From: Rubellimicrobium arenae
GTDB lineage: Bacteria > Pseudomonadota > Alphaproteobacteria > Rhodobacterales > Rhodobacteraceae
Assembly: GCF_017916275.1 (NCBI RefSeq)
Contig: NZ_JAFMST010000006.1
Location: 270,921 to 334,920 of the forward strand
Direction of reading: 5' to 3'
DNA: 64,000 nucleotides
Shown: positions 25,874 through 36,643 of the stretch, piece after piece
Layout: every line of letters starts with the position of its first letter
Position numbering within the stretch: position 1 is the first letter of the stretch
The notes under the pieces: generated by a model
The model's input: the letters and a program-made list of their open reading frames with translations, nothing else
Told to the model about the DNA's origin: nothing
The model's database searches: none
Translations under genes and position numbers: made by a program

Positions 25874-26995
25874 ATGAAATTCAGCATCGAACGCGCCGTT
25901 CTCTCCAAGGCCGTGGCGCAGGCGCAGTCGGTGGTGGAGCGGCGCAACACGATCCCGATCCTCGCCAACGTCCTGATCGAGGCCGAGGGCGATGGCGTGC
26001 GATTCCGCGCGACCGACCTCGACGTCGAGGTGGTGGACAGCGCCCCCGCGCAGGTGGCCCAGAAGGGCGCGACCACCGTGGCGGCGCTGATGCTGAACGA
26101 GATCGTCCGCAAGCTGGGCGACGGCGCGCTGGTGACGCTCTCGACCCAGGGCGCGCCCGGGCGTCTGACCATCGAGGCGGGGCGGTCCACGTTCCAGCTC
26201 TCGACGCTGCCGGTCGAGGATTTCCCGCAGATGGCCTCGCCCGACTACACGACCAACTTCGAGGCGCCCGCGCCGCTGCTGCGTCGGCTCTTCGACAAGT
26301 CGAAGTTCGCCATCTCGACCGAGGAAACGCGGTATTACCTGAACGGCGTCTACTTCCACGTCTCGGCGGGCGCGGACGGCAAGCGCGTGCTGCGGGCGGT
26401 CGCGACCGACGGGCACCGGCTGGCGCGCATCGACGCCGACCTGCCCGAGGGCGCGGATGGGATGCCCGGCGTGATCGTGCCCCGCAAGACGGTGGCGGAG
26501 TTGCGCAAGCTCCTCGACGATGACGCGGCGGTCATCAAGGTCTCCGTCTCGGACACCAAGATCCGCTTCGAGACGCCCACCATCACCCTGACCTCGAAGG
26601 TCATCGACGGCACCTTCCCGGATTACACCCGCGTCATCCCGCAGGCCAACGCCCGCCGGCTGGAGGTCGACGCCAAGGAGTTCGCCAAGGCCGTGGACCG
26701 CGTGGCCACGGTGTCCTCGGAACGCTCGCGCGCGGTGAAGATGAACCTCGACGAGGATCGCCTGATCCTGTCGGTCAACGCCCCCGACCAGGGCACCGCC
26801 GAGGAGGAGCTCGCCGTGGCATATGGCGACGATCGGCTCGAGATCGGCTTCAACGCCAAGTACCTCCTGGAGATCGCGCATCAGGTGGACCGCGAGAATG
26901 CGGTGTTCCTGTTCAACTCCTCGGGCGATCCGACGGTGATGCGCGAAGGCGACGACCAGTCCGCGCTGTATGTCGTGATGCCGATGCGGGTGTGA
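25874..26995 (+). CDS. dnaN: DNA polymerase III sliding clamp (beta)
   Basis: A 373-aa ring-forming processivity factor of three similar clamp domains. It begins MKFSIERAVLSKAVAQAQSVVERRNTIPIL and ends in the typical MPMRV. Other matches are NEIVRKLGDGALV, YYLNGVYFH and ATDGHRLA. A strong AAGGAGAG ribosome-binding site precedes the ATG. The 74-bp gap after dnaA contains an inverted repeat (GCCGGGA...TCCCGGC). It overlaps recF by 4 nt. Confidence 0.97.
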   Translation: MKFSIERAVLSKAVAQAQSVVERRNTIPILANVLIEAEGDGVRFRATDLDVEVVDSAPAQVAQKGATTVAALMLNEIVRKLGDGALVTLSTQGAPGRLTIEAGRSTFQLSTLPVEDFPQMASPDYTTNFEAPAPLLRRLFDKSKFAISTEETRYYLNGVYFHVSAGADGKRVLRAVATDGHRLARIDADLPEGADGMPGVIVPRKTVAELRKLLDDDAAVIKVSVSDTKIRFETPTITLTSKVIDGTFPDYTRVIPQANARRLEVDAKEFAKAVDRVATVSSERSRAVKMNLDEDRLILSVNAPDQGTAEEELAVAYGDDRLEIGFNAKYLLEIAHQVDRENAVFLFNSSGDPTVMREGDDQSALYVVMPMRV

Positions 26996-28101
26996 GCCGG
27001 CCGCACGTACAAACCCTCGCGCTGTCGCAGTTCCGCTCGCATGCGCGGGCGCGACTGGCATTCGACGGCCGCCCGGTCGCGCTCTGGGGGCCGAACGGGT
27101 CGGGCAAGACCAATCTCCTCGAAGCCGTGTCCTTCCTGTCGCCGGGCCGGGGCCTGCGCCGCGCGGGAGCCGAGGAGGTCGGCCGGCGGGCCGAGGGCGT
27201 GGGCTGGAAGGTCGCCGCCAGCCTGGACATGCCCGGCGCCGCCCACGAGGTCGAGACCCAGGCCCTTCCGGGCGAGGCGCGGACCGTGCGGATCGACGGC
27301 AAGGCGGCGTCGCAGCTCGACCTCGCCCGGCTGATTCCGGTGCTCTGGCTGGTGCCCGCCATGGACCGGCTCTGGCTGGAGGGGGCGGAGGGGCGGCGGC
27401 GCTTCCTCGACCGCGCCGCGCTCAGCCTGTTCCCGGACCATGGCGAGGCGTCGCTGGCCTACGAAAAGGCGATGCGGGAGCGGAACCGCCTGCTCAAGGA
27501 CGGCTCGCGGGATGCGCACTGGTACGGGGCGCTCGAGTCGCAGATGGCGCAGGCCGGGACGCAACTGGCCCGCAACCGTTCGGCCACCCTGGACCGGCTC
27601 ATGGCGGCGCAGGGGCAGGCCGAGACGGCCTTTCCCGCCGCCACCCTGTCGATCGTCTACCCCGAGGACCCAATTCCTCCCTCGGAGGAGCTGTTCGCGG
27701 CCGGGCTGGAGCGTGGGCGCTGGCGCGACATGGCGGCGGGACGGAGCCTGCTGGGCCCGCACCGCGCCGATCTGGAGGCGGTCTGGACGGCCAAGGGCGT
27801 CGCCGCGCGGGACTGCTCCACCGGCGAGCAGAAGGCGCTGCTCGTGTCGCTCATCCTCGCCAATGCGCGGGCGCTGGGCGAGGAGGGGACCGCGCCGATC
27901 CTCCTCCTCGACGAGGTGGCGGCGCATCTGGACCCGGGACGCCGCGCGGCGCTCTACGACGAGGTCTGCGCGCTCGGGCTCCAGGCCTTCATGACGGGGA
28001 CCGAACCTGGGCTCTTCACCGAATTGGGGGAACGGGCGCAATACTGGGAAACCGCCGAGGACGGCGGCACCACGATCCTGAGCGAACGGAGCGCGCCATG
28101 A
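26992..28101 (+). CDS. recF: DNA replication and repair protein RecF
   Basis: A 369-aa SMC-like ATPase for gap repair and RecA loading. It uses a GTG start overlapping the dnaN stop. Walker A is WGPNGSGKTNLLEAVSFLSPGRGLR near residues 32-56. The signature region is STGEQKALLVSLILANAR and Walker B is PILLLDEVAAHLDPGRRAALYDE. The SxGQQK-type signature reads STGEQK. Stop overlaps the next start (ATGA). Confidence 0.95.
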   Translation: MSRPHVQTLALSQFRSHARARLAFDGRPVALWGPNGSGKTNLLEAVSFLSPGRGLRRAGAEEVGRRAEGVGWKVAASLDMPGAAHEVETQALPGEARTVRIDGKAASQLDLARLIPVLWLVPAMDRLWLEGAEGRRRFLDRAALSLFPDHGEASLAYEKAMRERNRLLKDGSRDAHWYGALESQMAQAGTQLARNRSATLDRLMAAQGQAETAFPAATLSIVYPEDPIPPSEELFAAGLERGRWRDMAAGRSLLGPHRADLEAVWTAKGVAARDCSTGEQKALLVSLILANARALGEEGTAPILLLDEVAAHLDPGRRAALYDEVCALGLQAFMTGTEPGLFTELGERAQYWETAEDGGTTILSERSAP

Positions 28102-28544
28102 GCCACCACCACCTGCTGCCCGAGCAGCGCGTCACCCTGATCACCCTGGGGGTGCGGGACCTCGCCAGGTCGCGGGCCTTCTACCGCGCCCTGGGCTGGT
28201 CGCCTGCGCAGGAGCAGGACGGCGTGTCCTTCTACCAGATGCACGGCGCGGCGCTGGCCTTGTTCGGGCTCGAGGACCTGGCCGACGATCAGGACCGCCC
28301 GTCCGGCGAGCTGGGGACCGGTGCGATCACGCTCGCCCAGAACTTCGCGGCCGAAGAGGACGTGGACGCCGCCTGGCACCGGGCCATGCAGGCCGGAGCC
28401 AAGCCTATCAAGACCCCGCAGGCGGTGTCCTGGGGGGGCTACTCCGGCTATTACGCCGACCCCGACGGTCATGTCTGGGAAATCGCCATGAACCCGTTCT
28501 GGCCCTTGGCCCAGGACGGCAGCCTGACCCTGCCGTCGGGCTGA
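28098..28544 (+). CDS. VOC-superfamily (glyoxalase/bleomycin-resistance fold) protein
   Basis: A 148-aa single-module protein coupled to recF through an ATGA overlap. VOC features are VTLITLGVRDLARSRAFYRALGW, SFYQMHGAALALFG and GGYSGYYADPDGHVWEIAMNPFW, whose terminal D-x-x-G-x-x-W-E supplies a metal-ligand Glu. The N-terminal His ligand of the family is not obvious. The role is unknown; related genes are often annotated as glyoxalase. Insertion between recF and gyrB is a lineage feature. Confidence 0.85.
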   Translation: MSHHHLLPEQRVTLITLGVRDLARSRAFYRALGWSPAQEQDGVSFYQMHGAALALFGLEDLADDQDRPSGELGTGAITLAQNFAAEEDVDAAWHRAMQAGAKPIKTPQAVSWGGYSGYYADPDGHVWEIAMNPFWPLAQDGSLTLPSG

Positions 28545-31324
<2,780 letters not shown>

Positions 31325-31341
31325 GGCGGGCTCACCAAAGG

Positions 31342-31370
31342 TTGACCCTGTCCGGCGCCCTCCTTACCCA
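31342..31370 (+). promoter_or_regulatory. Candidate promoter of pncA-pncB
   Basis: TTGACC (31342-31347) and TACCCA (31365-31370) are separated by 17 nt, 33 bp before the pncA start. The -35 is good and the -10 is weak. Confidence 0.4.
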
Positions 31371-31402
31371 TGGCAGACACGCCATGGGGAGGGAGGAACG
31401 CC

Positions 31403-32008
31403 ATGCGACCTGCGAACGAAGCCCTCGTCGTCATCGACGTCCAGAACGACTTCTGCCCGGGCGGAGCCCTGGCCGTGCCGGGCGGCGACGGGATCGTGTC
31501 CGGCATCAACGCCCTCATGGCCGAGTTTCCGGCCGTGATCCTGACCCAGGACTGGCATCCTGCGGGACATTCCTCCTTTGCCTCGTCGCACTGGGGCCGC
31601 GAGCCCTACGAAACGGTGGAGATGCCCTACGGCCATCAGGTCCTCTGGCCCGACCATTGCGTCCAGGGCACGCATGGGGCCGAGTTCCATCCCCTTCTCC
31701 GGACCGACGCCGACCTGATCGTCCGCAAGGGCTTCCGGCCCGGCGTGGACAGCTATTCGGCCTTCTATGAAAACGATCATGCGACGCCGACCGGCCTGGC
31801 CGGCTACCTGCGGGAAAGAGGGATCGACACCGTGACCCTTGTGGGACTTGCGACGGATTTCTGCGTCAACTTCTCGGCCCTGGACGGAGCGCGGCTCGGC
31901 TTCCGGGTCACCGTCCGCGAGGATCTCACACGGGCGATCGACCTTTCGGGCAGCCTGACGGCCGCCCATGCCGGCTGGGCCGAGGCCGGGGTCACGGTGG
32001 CCAAATGA
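31403..32008 (+). CDS. pncA: Nicotinamidase
   Basis: A 201-aa cysteine hydrolase converting nicotinamide to nicotinate in NAD salvage. The ATG at 31403 follows GGGAGGAACGCC. Catalytic residues are visible: Asp in VVIDVQNDFCPGGALAVPGGD, the metal-binding DWHPAGHSSF, Lys in IVRKGFRPGVDSYSAF, and the nucleophile Cys in VGLATDFCVNFSALDG. Its stop overlaps the pncB start, so the two consecutive enzymes of the pathway are translationally coupled. Confidence 0.95.
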   Translation: MRPANEALVVIDVQNDFCPGGALAVPGGDGIVSGINALMAEFPAVILTQDWHPAGHSSFASSHWGREPYETVEMPYGHQVLWPDHCVQGTHGAEFHPLLRTDADLIVRKGFRPGVDSYSAFYENDHATPTGLAGYLRERGIDTVTLVGLATDFCVNFSALDGARLGFRVTVREDLTRAIDLSGSLTAAHAGWAEAGVTVAK

Positions 32009-33297
32009 TCGACATCGCGACGCGCGTCTACAACCACACCTGGAAGATCGACCCGATCGTCCGGTCGCTGATCGACACCGACTTCTACAAGCTGCTGATG
32101 TGCCAGTCGGTCTTCCGGAACAAGCCCGACACGCACGTCACCTTCCAGCTCATCAACCGATCCCAGAACGTGCGCTTGGCCGAGATCATCGACGAAGGCG
32201 AGCTGCGCGAGCAGCTGGACCATGTCCGCAGCCTGCAGCTCACACGCGGCGAGTCGACCTGGATGCGGGGGAACACGTTCTATGGCAAGCGGCAGATGTT
32301 CTCGTCCGACTTCATGGAATGGTTCGAGAGCCTTCGCCTGCCGCCCTACCACCTCGAAAAGCAGGACGGCCAATTCGTCCTGACCTTCGAGGGGCGCTGG
32401 CCCGAGGTCATGCTGTGGGAGATCCCGGCGCTGTCCATCATCATGGAGCTCAGGTCGCGCGCCGTCCTCAAGGACATGGGCAAGTTCGAGCTCCAGGTCC
32501 TTTACGCCCGCGCCATGACCCGCGTCTGGGAAAAGGGCGAGCGTCTGAAGCGCATCCCTGGCCTGCGCCTGGCCGACTTCGGCACGCGGCGGCGGCACGG
32601 CTACCTGTGGCAGGACTGGTGCGTGCAGGCGATGATCGAGGCGCTGGGCGACAAGTTCGTCGGCACCTCCAACTGCCTCATCGCCAAGAAGCGGGACCTG
32701 GAGGCCATCGGCACCAACGCCCACGAGCTGCCCATGGTCTATGCCGCGCTGGCCGACAGCGACGAGGAACTGCGGCAGGCCCCCTACAAGGTGCTGGAGG
32801 AGTGGCAGGAGGAGCATGACGGCAACCTTCTCGTGATCCTGCCCGATACCTATGGGACCAGAAACTTCCTGGAGAATGCACCTGACTGGCTCGCCAACTG
32901 GACGGGCATCCGCGTCGATTCGGGCGACCCCGTGGAGAACACGGAGCTGGCGATCCGCTGGTGGAAGGACCACGGGCAGGACCCGCGCGAGAAGCTGATC
33001 GTCTTCTCGGACGGGCTCGACGTGGAGGAGATCGAATCGCTCCATGCCCGCTTTGCCGGTCGGGTCCGCCTGACCTACGGCTGGGGGACCCTGCTGACCA
33101 ACGACTTCTCGGGGCTGGTGGAGGACGATGCCCTGGCCCCCTTCAGCCTGGTCTGCAAGGCCGTCGAGGCGGATGGCCGCCCCACGGTGAAGCTGTCGGA
33201 CAACCCGGAGAAGGCCATGGGTCCGAAGGACCAGGTGGAGCGGTACAAGCGCGTCTTCGGCGTCGGGGAGCAGGTGGCGCGGGAGGTGCGCGTCTAG
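32005..33297 (+). CDS. pncB: Nicotinate phosphoribosyltransferase
   Basis: A 430-aa enzyme making nicotinate mononucleotide from nicotinate and PRPP with ATP, the second salvage step after PncA. Characteristic segments are LIDTDFYKLLMCQSVF, LRLADFGTRRRHGYLWQDW, FVGTSNCLIAKKRDLEAIGTNAHELPM with the family His, GIRVDSGDPVENTE, TYGWGTLLTNDF and VKLSDNPEKAMG. Full length; ends 6 nt before the convergent arfB stop. Confidence 0.96.
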   Translation: MIDIATRVYNHTWKIDPIVRSLIDTDFYKLLMCQSVFRNKPDTHVTFQLINRSQNVRLAEIIDEGELREQLDHVRSLQLTRGESTWMRGNTFYGKRQMFSSDFMEWFESLRLPPYHLEKQDGQFVLTFEGRWPEVMLWEIPALSIIMELRSRAVLKDMGKFELQVLYARAMTRVWEKGERLKRIPGLRLADFGTRRRHGYLWQDWCVQAMIEALGDKFVGTSNCLIAKKRDLEAIGTNAHELPMVYAALADSDEELRQAPYKVLEEWQEEHDGNLLVILPDTYGTRNFLENAPDWLANWTGIRVDSGDPVENTELAIRWWKDHGQDPREKLIVFSDGLDVEEIESLHARFAGRVRLTYGWGTLLTNDFSGLVEDDALAPFSLVCKAVEADGRPTVKLSDNPEKAMGPKDQVERYKRVFGVGEQVAREVRV

Positions 33298-33303
33298 GCG
33301 GCC

Positions 33304-33738
33304 TCAGTCCTCGCCGCGGATCGGTTCGTTCCGTCCGGCCTTGACCTCGCTCCGCTTGGCCTTGGCCTCGAGCCGGCGTCGCACGCTTCCCAGCGTCGGC
33401 TTGGTCGGCACCCGCCGCTTGGGCGCGACCAGGGCCGCGCGGATGAGGTCGGCCAGCCTCTCCCGGGCGATCTCGCGGTTGCGGGCCTGGTGCCGGGTGT
33501 CCTCGACCCGGATGAGGATGGCGCCCGAGCCCTCCTCGCCGACCCAGCGGCTCCCCGCGAGCCGGCGGAGGCGAGCCTTCACCGGAGGGGACAGGGAGGG
33601 CGAGCGCTCGGCCTCGAAGCGCAGCTCCACGGCGGTCGAGACCTTGTTGACGTTCTGTCCCCCGGGACCCGAGGCGCGGGTGAACTGCTCGGTCAGCTCC
33701 CAGTCCTGAATCGTCACATGGTCGCTGATCCGCAGCAC
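33304..33738 (-). CDS. arfB: Ribosome-rescue peptidyl-tRNA hydrolase ArfB (YaeJ)
   Basis: A 144-aa class-I release-factor homologue that frees stalled ribosomes without a codon. The GTG start at 33738 (VLRISDHVTIQDWEL) is chosen because it gives the standard 140-residue length and has AAAGGG upstream; the frame stays open further up. The GGQ motif is in FTRASGPGGQNVNKVSTAVELRF near residues 16-38. The Lys/Arg-rich tail that enters the empty mRNA channel is at the C terminus (KPTLGSVRRRLEAKAKRSEV). Confidence 0.93.
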   Translation of the reverse strand: MLRISDHVTIQDWELTEQFTRASGPGGQNVNKVSTAVELRFEAERSPSLSPPVKARLRRLAGSRWVGEEGSGAILIRVEDTRHQARNREIARERLADLIRAALVAPKRRVPTKPTLGSVRRRLEAKAKRSEVKAGRNEPIRGED

Positions 33739-33790
33739 GCCGCTACCCTTTCGTTGACTCGTGGCCCCCGGGCCGTCATCCCGGAGGCCG

Positions 33791-35689
33791 ATGATCTCCT
33801 CGCCCGTCCGATATAGCATCCTGGCCGGCCTCGTCCTCGGGGGACTGGGCGTACTGGCGGTGCAAGGCACGGGGCTGGGCCTTCTGCCCGCCCTGCTTCT
33901 GCTGCCGCTGGCGGCCGGTCCGGCCTGGGTCGGTCTGGCCTATCCGGCCGCGATACGGAAGGTCCAGGCAAGGGCCGTGCTGCAGGACGGTGCGTCTCCC
34001 TGGTGGGCTCCGGTCCTGGGGGGCGCCCTGTGGCGGCAGATCCTCGGGGTTCCCGTGGCGCTCCTGTCGGCCTGGAGCATGGGATGGACCCTGATCGCCG
34101 AAGGGTGGGCCGGCTGGGGCTGGATGGCCGCGACGGCGGTGGTGCTCTGGCCGGTGGCTTGGCTGGCCGGACGGCCGCTCGGCGCGATCAGACCCTACGC
34201 GCGGCTTCGGCCGGTGCTGCTGATCGCTCCTCCGGTCACCGCGGCGTTCCTGACGGTCGCCTGGACGCTATGGGCCGGGCTGGGGACGCTGGGCGAGGCC
34301 AGCCTTGCCGAACGGGTCGCCGCCGAGCCCCATTACGAGGGATCCTCGGCGCTGCTGGCTTGGGCGGTCGACACGATGGGCCTTTGGAACGGCGCGCGTC
34401 TGTGGGCGCTCGCCTGGGCCGAGGGGGAGGTCGGACCCCTGGCCCTGTTCTGGCGCGTGGGGGCCACCTTCGGGCAGTTCTGGCTGGCCGCGGGCGTGTT
34501 CGCCGCCGCTCTGCTGCCTTGGGGCGAGGCGCGGCGCATCCTTCGCGCATCGGCCGCCGACACCCCGCCCCCGGTCGGCGCGGGACGGGCGGCCGTGGCG
34601 GCCCTGATCCTGACGGTTCTCCTGGGAATCCTGGTGTCGAGCCTGGCCGAGGCCGAGGCCTGGGCGAGCCTGCGCCAGCACCCCATGGCGGTCACCGAGG
34701 TCGGGGAGCTCTCCGCGCCCGGGGGGCGGGAGGCCGGACCGCAGCTCATTCCCACCGCGGACCTGGCGCCCGCGACGCGCGCCGCTGCGCCGCCCACGCC
34801 TTCCGCCCTTCGCCGCATGGTCGAAACCGAACAGATCGGCCAGCTCGCCTGCCCGCCCGGAACGCTCGACGGGCTGGAGGCCTTCGACCGGCAGATCCAG
34901 CGTATCCTCGCCCTGCGGCGCGGCGAGGTCGAACGCATGACCCGTGCCGGCTTCGACGCCGTGCGGGCGCGCGTGCCCGTGTTCCTGGACGGCTATTACA
35001 GCCTGACGGCCGAGTATGTGCGGACCTTCCACCTGATCGCCGGGAACGGAGAGGCTTTCCTGGAGCGCCGGATGGCCGAGGCGCTGGGTGTCGATGAGGC
35101 TTTCGCGCCCCTGCGGGCGGCGGTCGCTGCCCTGGACGCGCCGTTGCCCGCCGATCTTCGGACGGCGCGGGACCGGCTGCTCGCCGCGTGCGGCGACCTT
35201 CCCTCGGACCTGTCGGCGCCGGTCGTGACCGCCCGTGCCCCGGGGACGCGTCTCGCCCTCGCTCCCGACCAGGAGACGATCTCCCTGAAGGCGCGCCTGA
35301 CGGCCAGCAGCGCGGGTTCGCTGGCCGGAGGGGTGGCGGGCGCCGTGGCGGGCAAGCTGATCGCCAAGCTGCTGGCGAAGGAGGCCGTCGGACTGGCGGC
35401 CGAAGCCGTGGCGAAGCTGGCCGTCGGCAAGGCCGCCGGAGGATTGGGCGGCACCGCCGCAGGGGCTGGCGCGGGAGCCCTGGCGGGCAGCGTGGTGCCT
35501 GGCGTCGGAACCACGATCGGAGCGGTCGTCGGAGGCGTGCTGGGCGGCCTCGCCATCGGGGTGGCCAGCGACTACGCCCTTCTCGAACTCGAGGAGGCCG
35601 TCTCGCGCGGGGACTTCGAGGCGCAGATCCTGTCGGCCATCGACGAGGCCGAGGCCGAGGTCCTGGCCACGCTGCTGCCCCCCAATTGA
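33791..35689 (+). CDS. Polytopic membrane protein with glycine-zipper C terminus, unknown function
   Basis: A 632-aa protein I do not recognise. Start MISSPVRYSILAGLVLGG at 33791. About seven hydrophobic helices occupy residues 5-280: two near 8-50, two near 90-140, one near 150-175, one near 220-245 and one near 265-290. A soluble part (about 300-500) follows, with ACPPGTLDGLEAFDRQIQRI and YYSLTAEYVRTFHL. Then comes a long Gly/Ala zipper, AGSLAGGVAGAVAGKLIAKL and GGTAAGAGAGALAGSVVPGV, that could insert in membrane. It ends in an acidic tail. It diverges from arfB by 52 bp and stands alone. Confidence 0.85.
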   Translation: MISSPVRYSILAGLVLGGLGVLAVQGTGLGLLPALLLLPLAAGPAWVGLAYPAAIRKVQARAVLQDGASPWWAPVLGGALWRQILGVPVALLSAWSMGWTLIAEGWAGWGWMAATAVVLWPVAWLAGRPLGAIRPYARLRPVLLIAPPVTAAFLTVAWTLWAGLGTLGEASLAERVAAEPHYEGSSALLAWAVDTMGLWNGARLWALAWAEGEVGPLALFWRVGATFGQFWLAAGVFAAALLPWGEARRILRASAADTPPPVGAGRAAVAALILTVLLGILVSSLAEAEAWASLRQHPMAVTEVGELSAPGGREAGPQLIPTADLAPATRAAAPPTPSALRRMVETEQIGQLACPPGTLDGLEAFDRQIQRILALRRGEVERMTRAGFDAVRARVPVFLDGYYSLTAEYVRTFHLIAGNGEAFLERRMAEALGVDEAFAPLRAAVAALDAPLPADLRTARDRLLAACGDLPSDLSAPVVTARAPGTRLALAPDQETISLKARLTASSAGSLAGGVAGAVAGKLIAKLLAKEAVGLAAEAVAKLAVGKAAGGLGGTAAGAGAGALAGSVVPGVGTTIGAVVGGVLGGLAIGVASDYALLELEEAVSRGDFEAQILSAIDEAEAEVLATLLPPN

Positions 35690-35692
35690 AAA

Positions 35693-35716
35693 GGGCCGCT
35701 CCGATCGGAACGGCCC
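35693..35716. terminator. Terminator hairpin after the polytopic protein gene
   Basis: GGGCCGCTCC (35693-35702) pairs with GGAACGGCCC (35707-35716) around a GATC loop, with one mismatch. A run of A precedes it, so on the minus strand it is followed by TTTTC and could also end the convergent small transcript. Confidence 0.6.
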
Positions 35717-35789
35717 CCTCGAAAGTTCAGGAGGTGGGGTCGGTTAGACCGTCAGATCCACCCGGGTTCCCGTAGGGCTGAGGGCTGCC

Positions 35790-35846
35790 TCAGCCGCGGA
35801 TCCCCCGCGCTGTCCCGACACCTCTCTCCAGGTTCTTTCTCGACAC
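35790..35846 (-). CDS. 18-codon small ORF with a maximal Shine-Dalgarno (leader peptide or small protein)
   Basis: A GTG at 35846 opens an 18-aa frame, MSRKNLERGVGTARGIRG, ending in TGA at 35792-35790. The upstream sequence AAAGGAGGTGATCC (35861-35848) is a perfect extended Shine-Dalgarno at ideal spacing. Complementarity to the usual alphaproteobacterial 16S rRNA 3' end continues for 22 nt (35844-35867 region). A TTGACA promoter lies 30 nt further up, and an 8-bp hairpin (35776-35795) covers the stop codon. The peptide is basic. It could be a leader peptide, a real small protein, or part of an RNA acting on 16S rRNA. No annotation is known to me. Confidence 0.5.
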   Translation of the reverse strand: MSRKNLERGVGTARGIRG

Positions 35847-35883
35847 TGGATCACCTCCTTTCTAAGGGTTTCGCCTGACTCCC

Positions 35884-35911
35884 AAGATGGGCTTTTCCAG
35901 GCGTCTGTCAA
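35884..35911 (-). promoter_or_regulatory. Promoter of the 18-codon ORF transcript
   Basis: On the minus strand TTGACA (35911-35906) is followed after 16 nt by CATCTT (35889-35884). The expected start near 35877 would give a leader of about 30 nt before the GTG. It lies between the end of the queuosine transporter gene and the small ORF. Confidence 0.5.
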
Positions 35912-35934
35912 ACCCCGAGTTTCAAGGATGACGC

Positions 35935-36567
35935 TCAGCTCACGCGTTGTTGCAACCGCATTGTAATCAGGCGGTACGGGACCATGGTGATCAAGGCGAG
36001 GGCGATCTTGACACCGAGGTCGGCCAGGGCGAGCGACACCCAGACCGGGGCGTCCGGCCCCACGCCCAGGAGCGGGACCGGACCCTGGGCCCAGCCCGCC
36101 GCCTCGTTGGCGGCCTGCGGGAAGATGAAGGACAGCATGGCGGCGAACGCCAAGGAGAAGAAGATCAGCGTGTCGAGCGAGGAGGACACGAAGGTCGAGG
36201 TCATCGGTGCGCGCCACCATTCCCGCTGCCGGAAGTAGTGGAAGATCGCCACGTCGAGGAGCTGCGCCGCCAGGAAGGCCGCGCCCGAGCCCACGGCCAC
36301 GCGGAGCGGCACCGCCGGAACGCCGGGGGCCAGCTCGATCTGCGAGCCCACGAGCGAGCAGAGCACTCCGGTCAGGAAGCCCCAGAACACCACGATCCGG
36401 GCCGCGCGGGGGCCGAAGGTCCGGTTGGTGATGTCGATGAGCAGGAAGCTGAACGGATAGGTGAAGGCGCCCCAGGTGAGGAGGCCCCCCGCGATCACGA
36501 ACTGCACGAGGATGTTGGAAGCCACGACGATCGCGGCCATGGCGAGGATGGCAGGCAGGAGGCGCAT
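35935..36567 (-). CDS. Queuosine precursor transporter (YhhQ/DUF165 family)
   Basis: A 210-aa inner-membrane protein with about six helices, importing preQ0/preQ1-type bases for tRNA queuosine modification. Family features are VASNILVQFVIAG, LTWGAFTYPFSFLLIDITNRTFG, RVAVGSGAAFLAAQLLDVAIFHYFR, W-RAPMTSTFVSSSLDTLIFFSLAF and the C-terminal KIALALITMVPYRLI. It is a stand-alone gene here. No recognisable preQ1 riboswitch was seen in the short upstream gap. Confidence 0.92.
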   Translation of the reverse strand: MRLLPAILAMAAIVVASNILVQFVIAGGLLTWGAFTYPFSFLLIDITNRTFGPRAARIVVFWGFLTGVLCSLVGSQIELAPGVPAVPLRVAVGSGAAFLAAQLLDVAIFHYFRQREWWRAPMTSTFVSSSLDTLIFFSLAFAAMLSFIFPQAANEAAGWAQGPVPLLGVGPDAPVWVSLALADLGVKIALALITMVPYRLITMRLQQRVS

Positions 36568-36643
36568 CAGGAGGTCCGTTTTGGCAAGGGTGCGGCACTT
36601 GGCCCCGAGGGGCGCCGCCCGATACGCCGTGCCGGCCGCCGCG

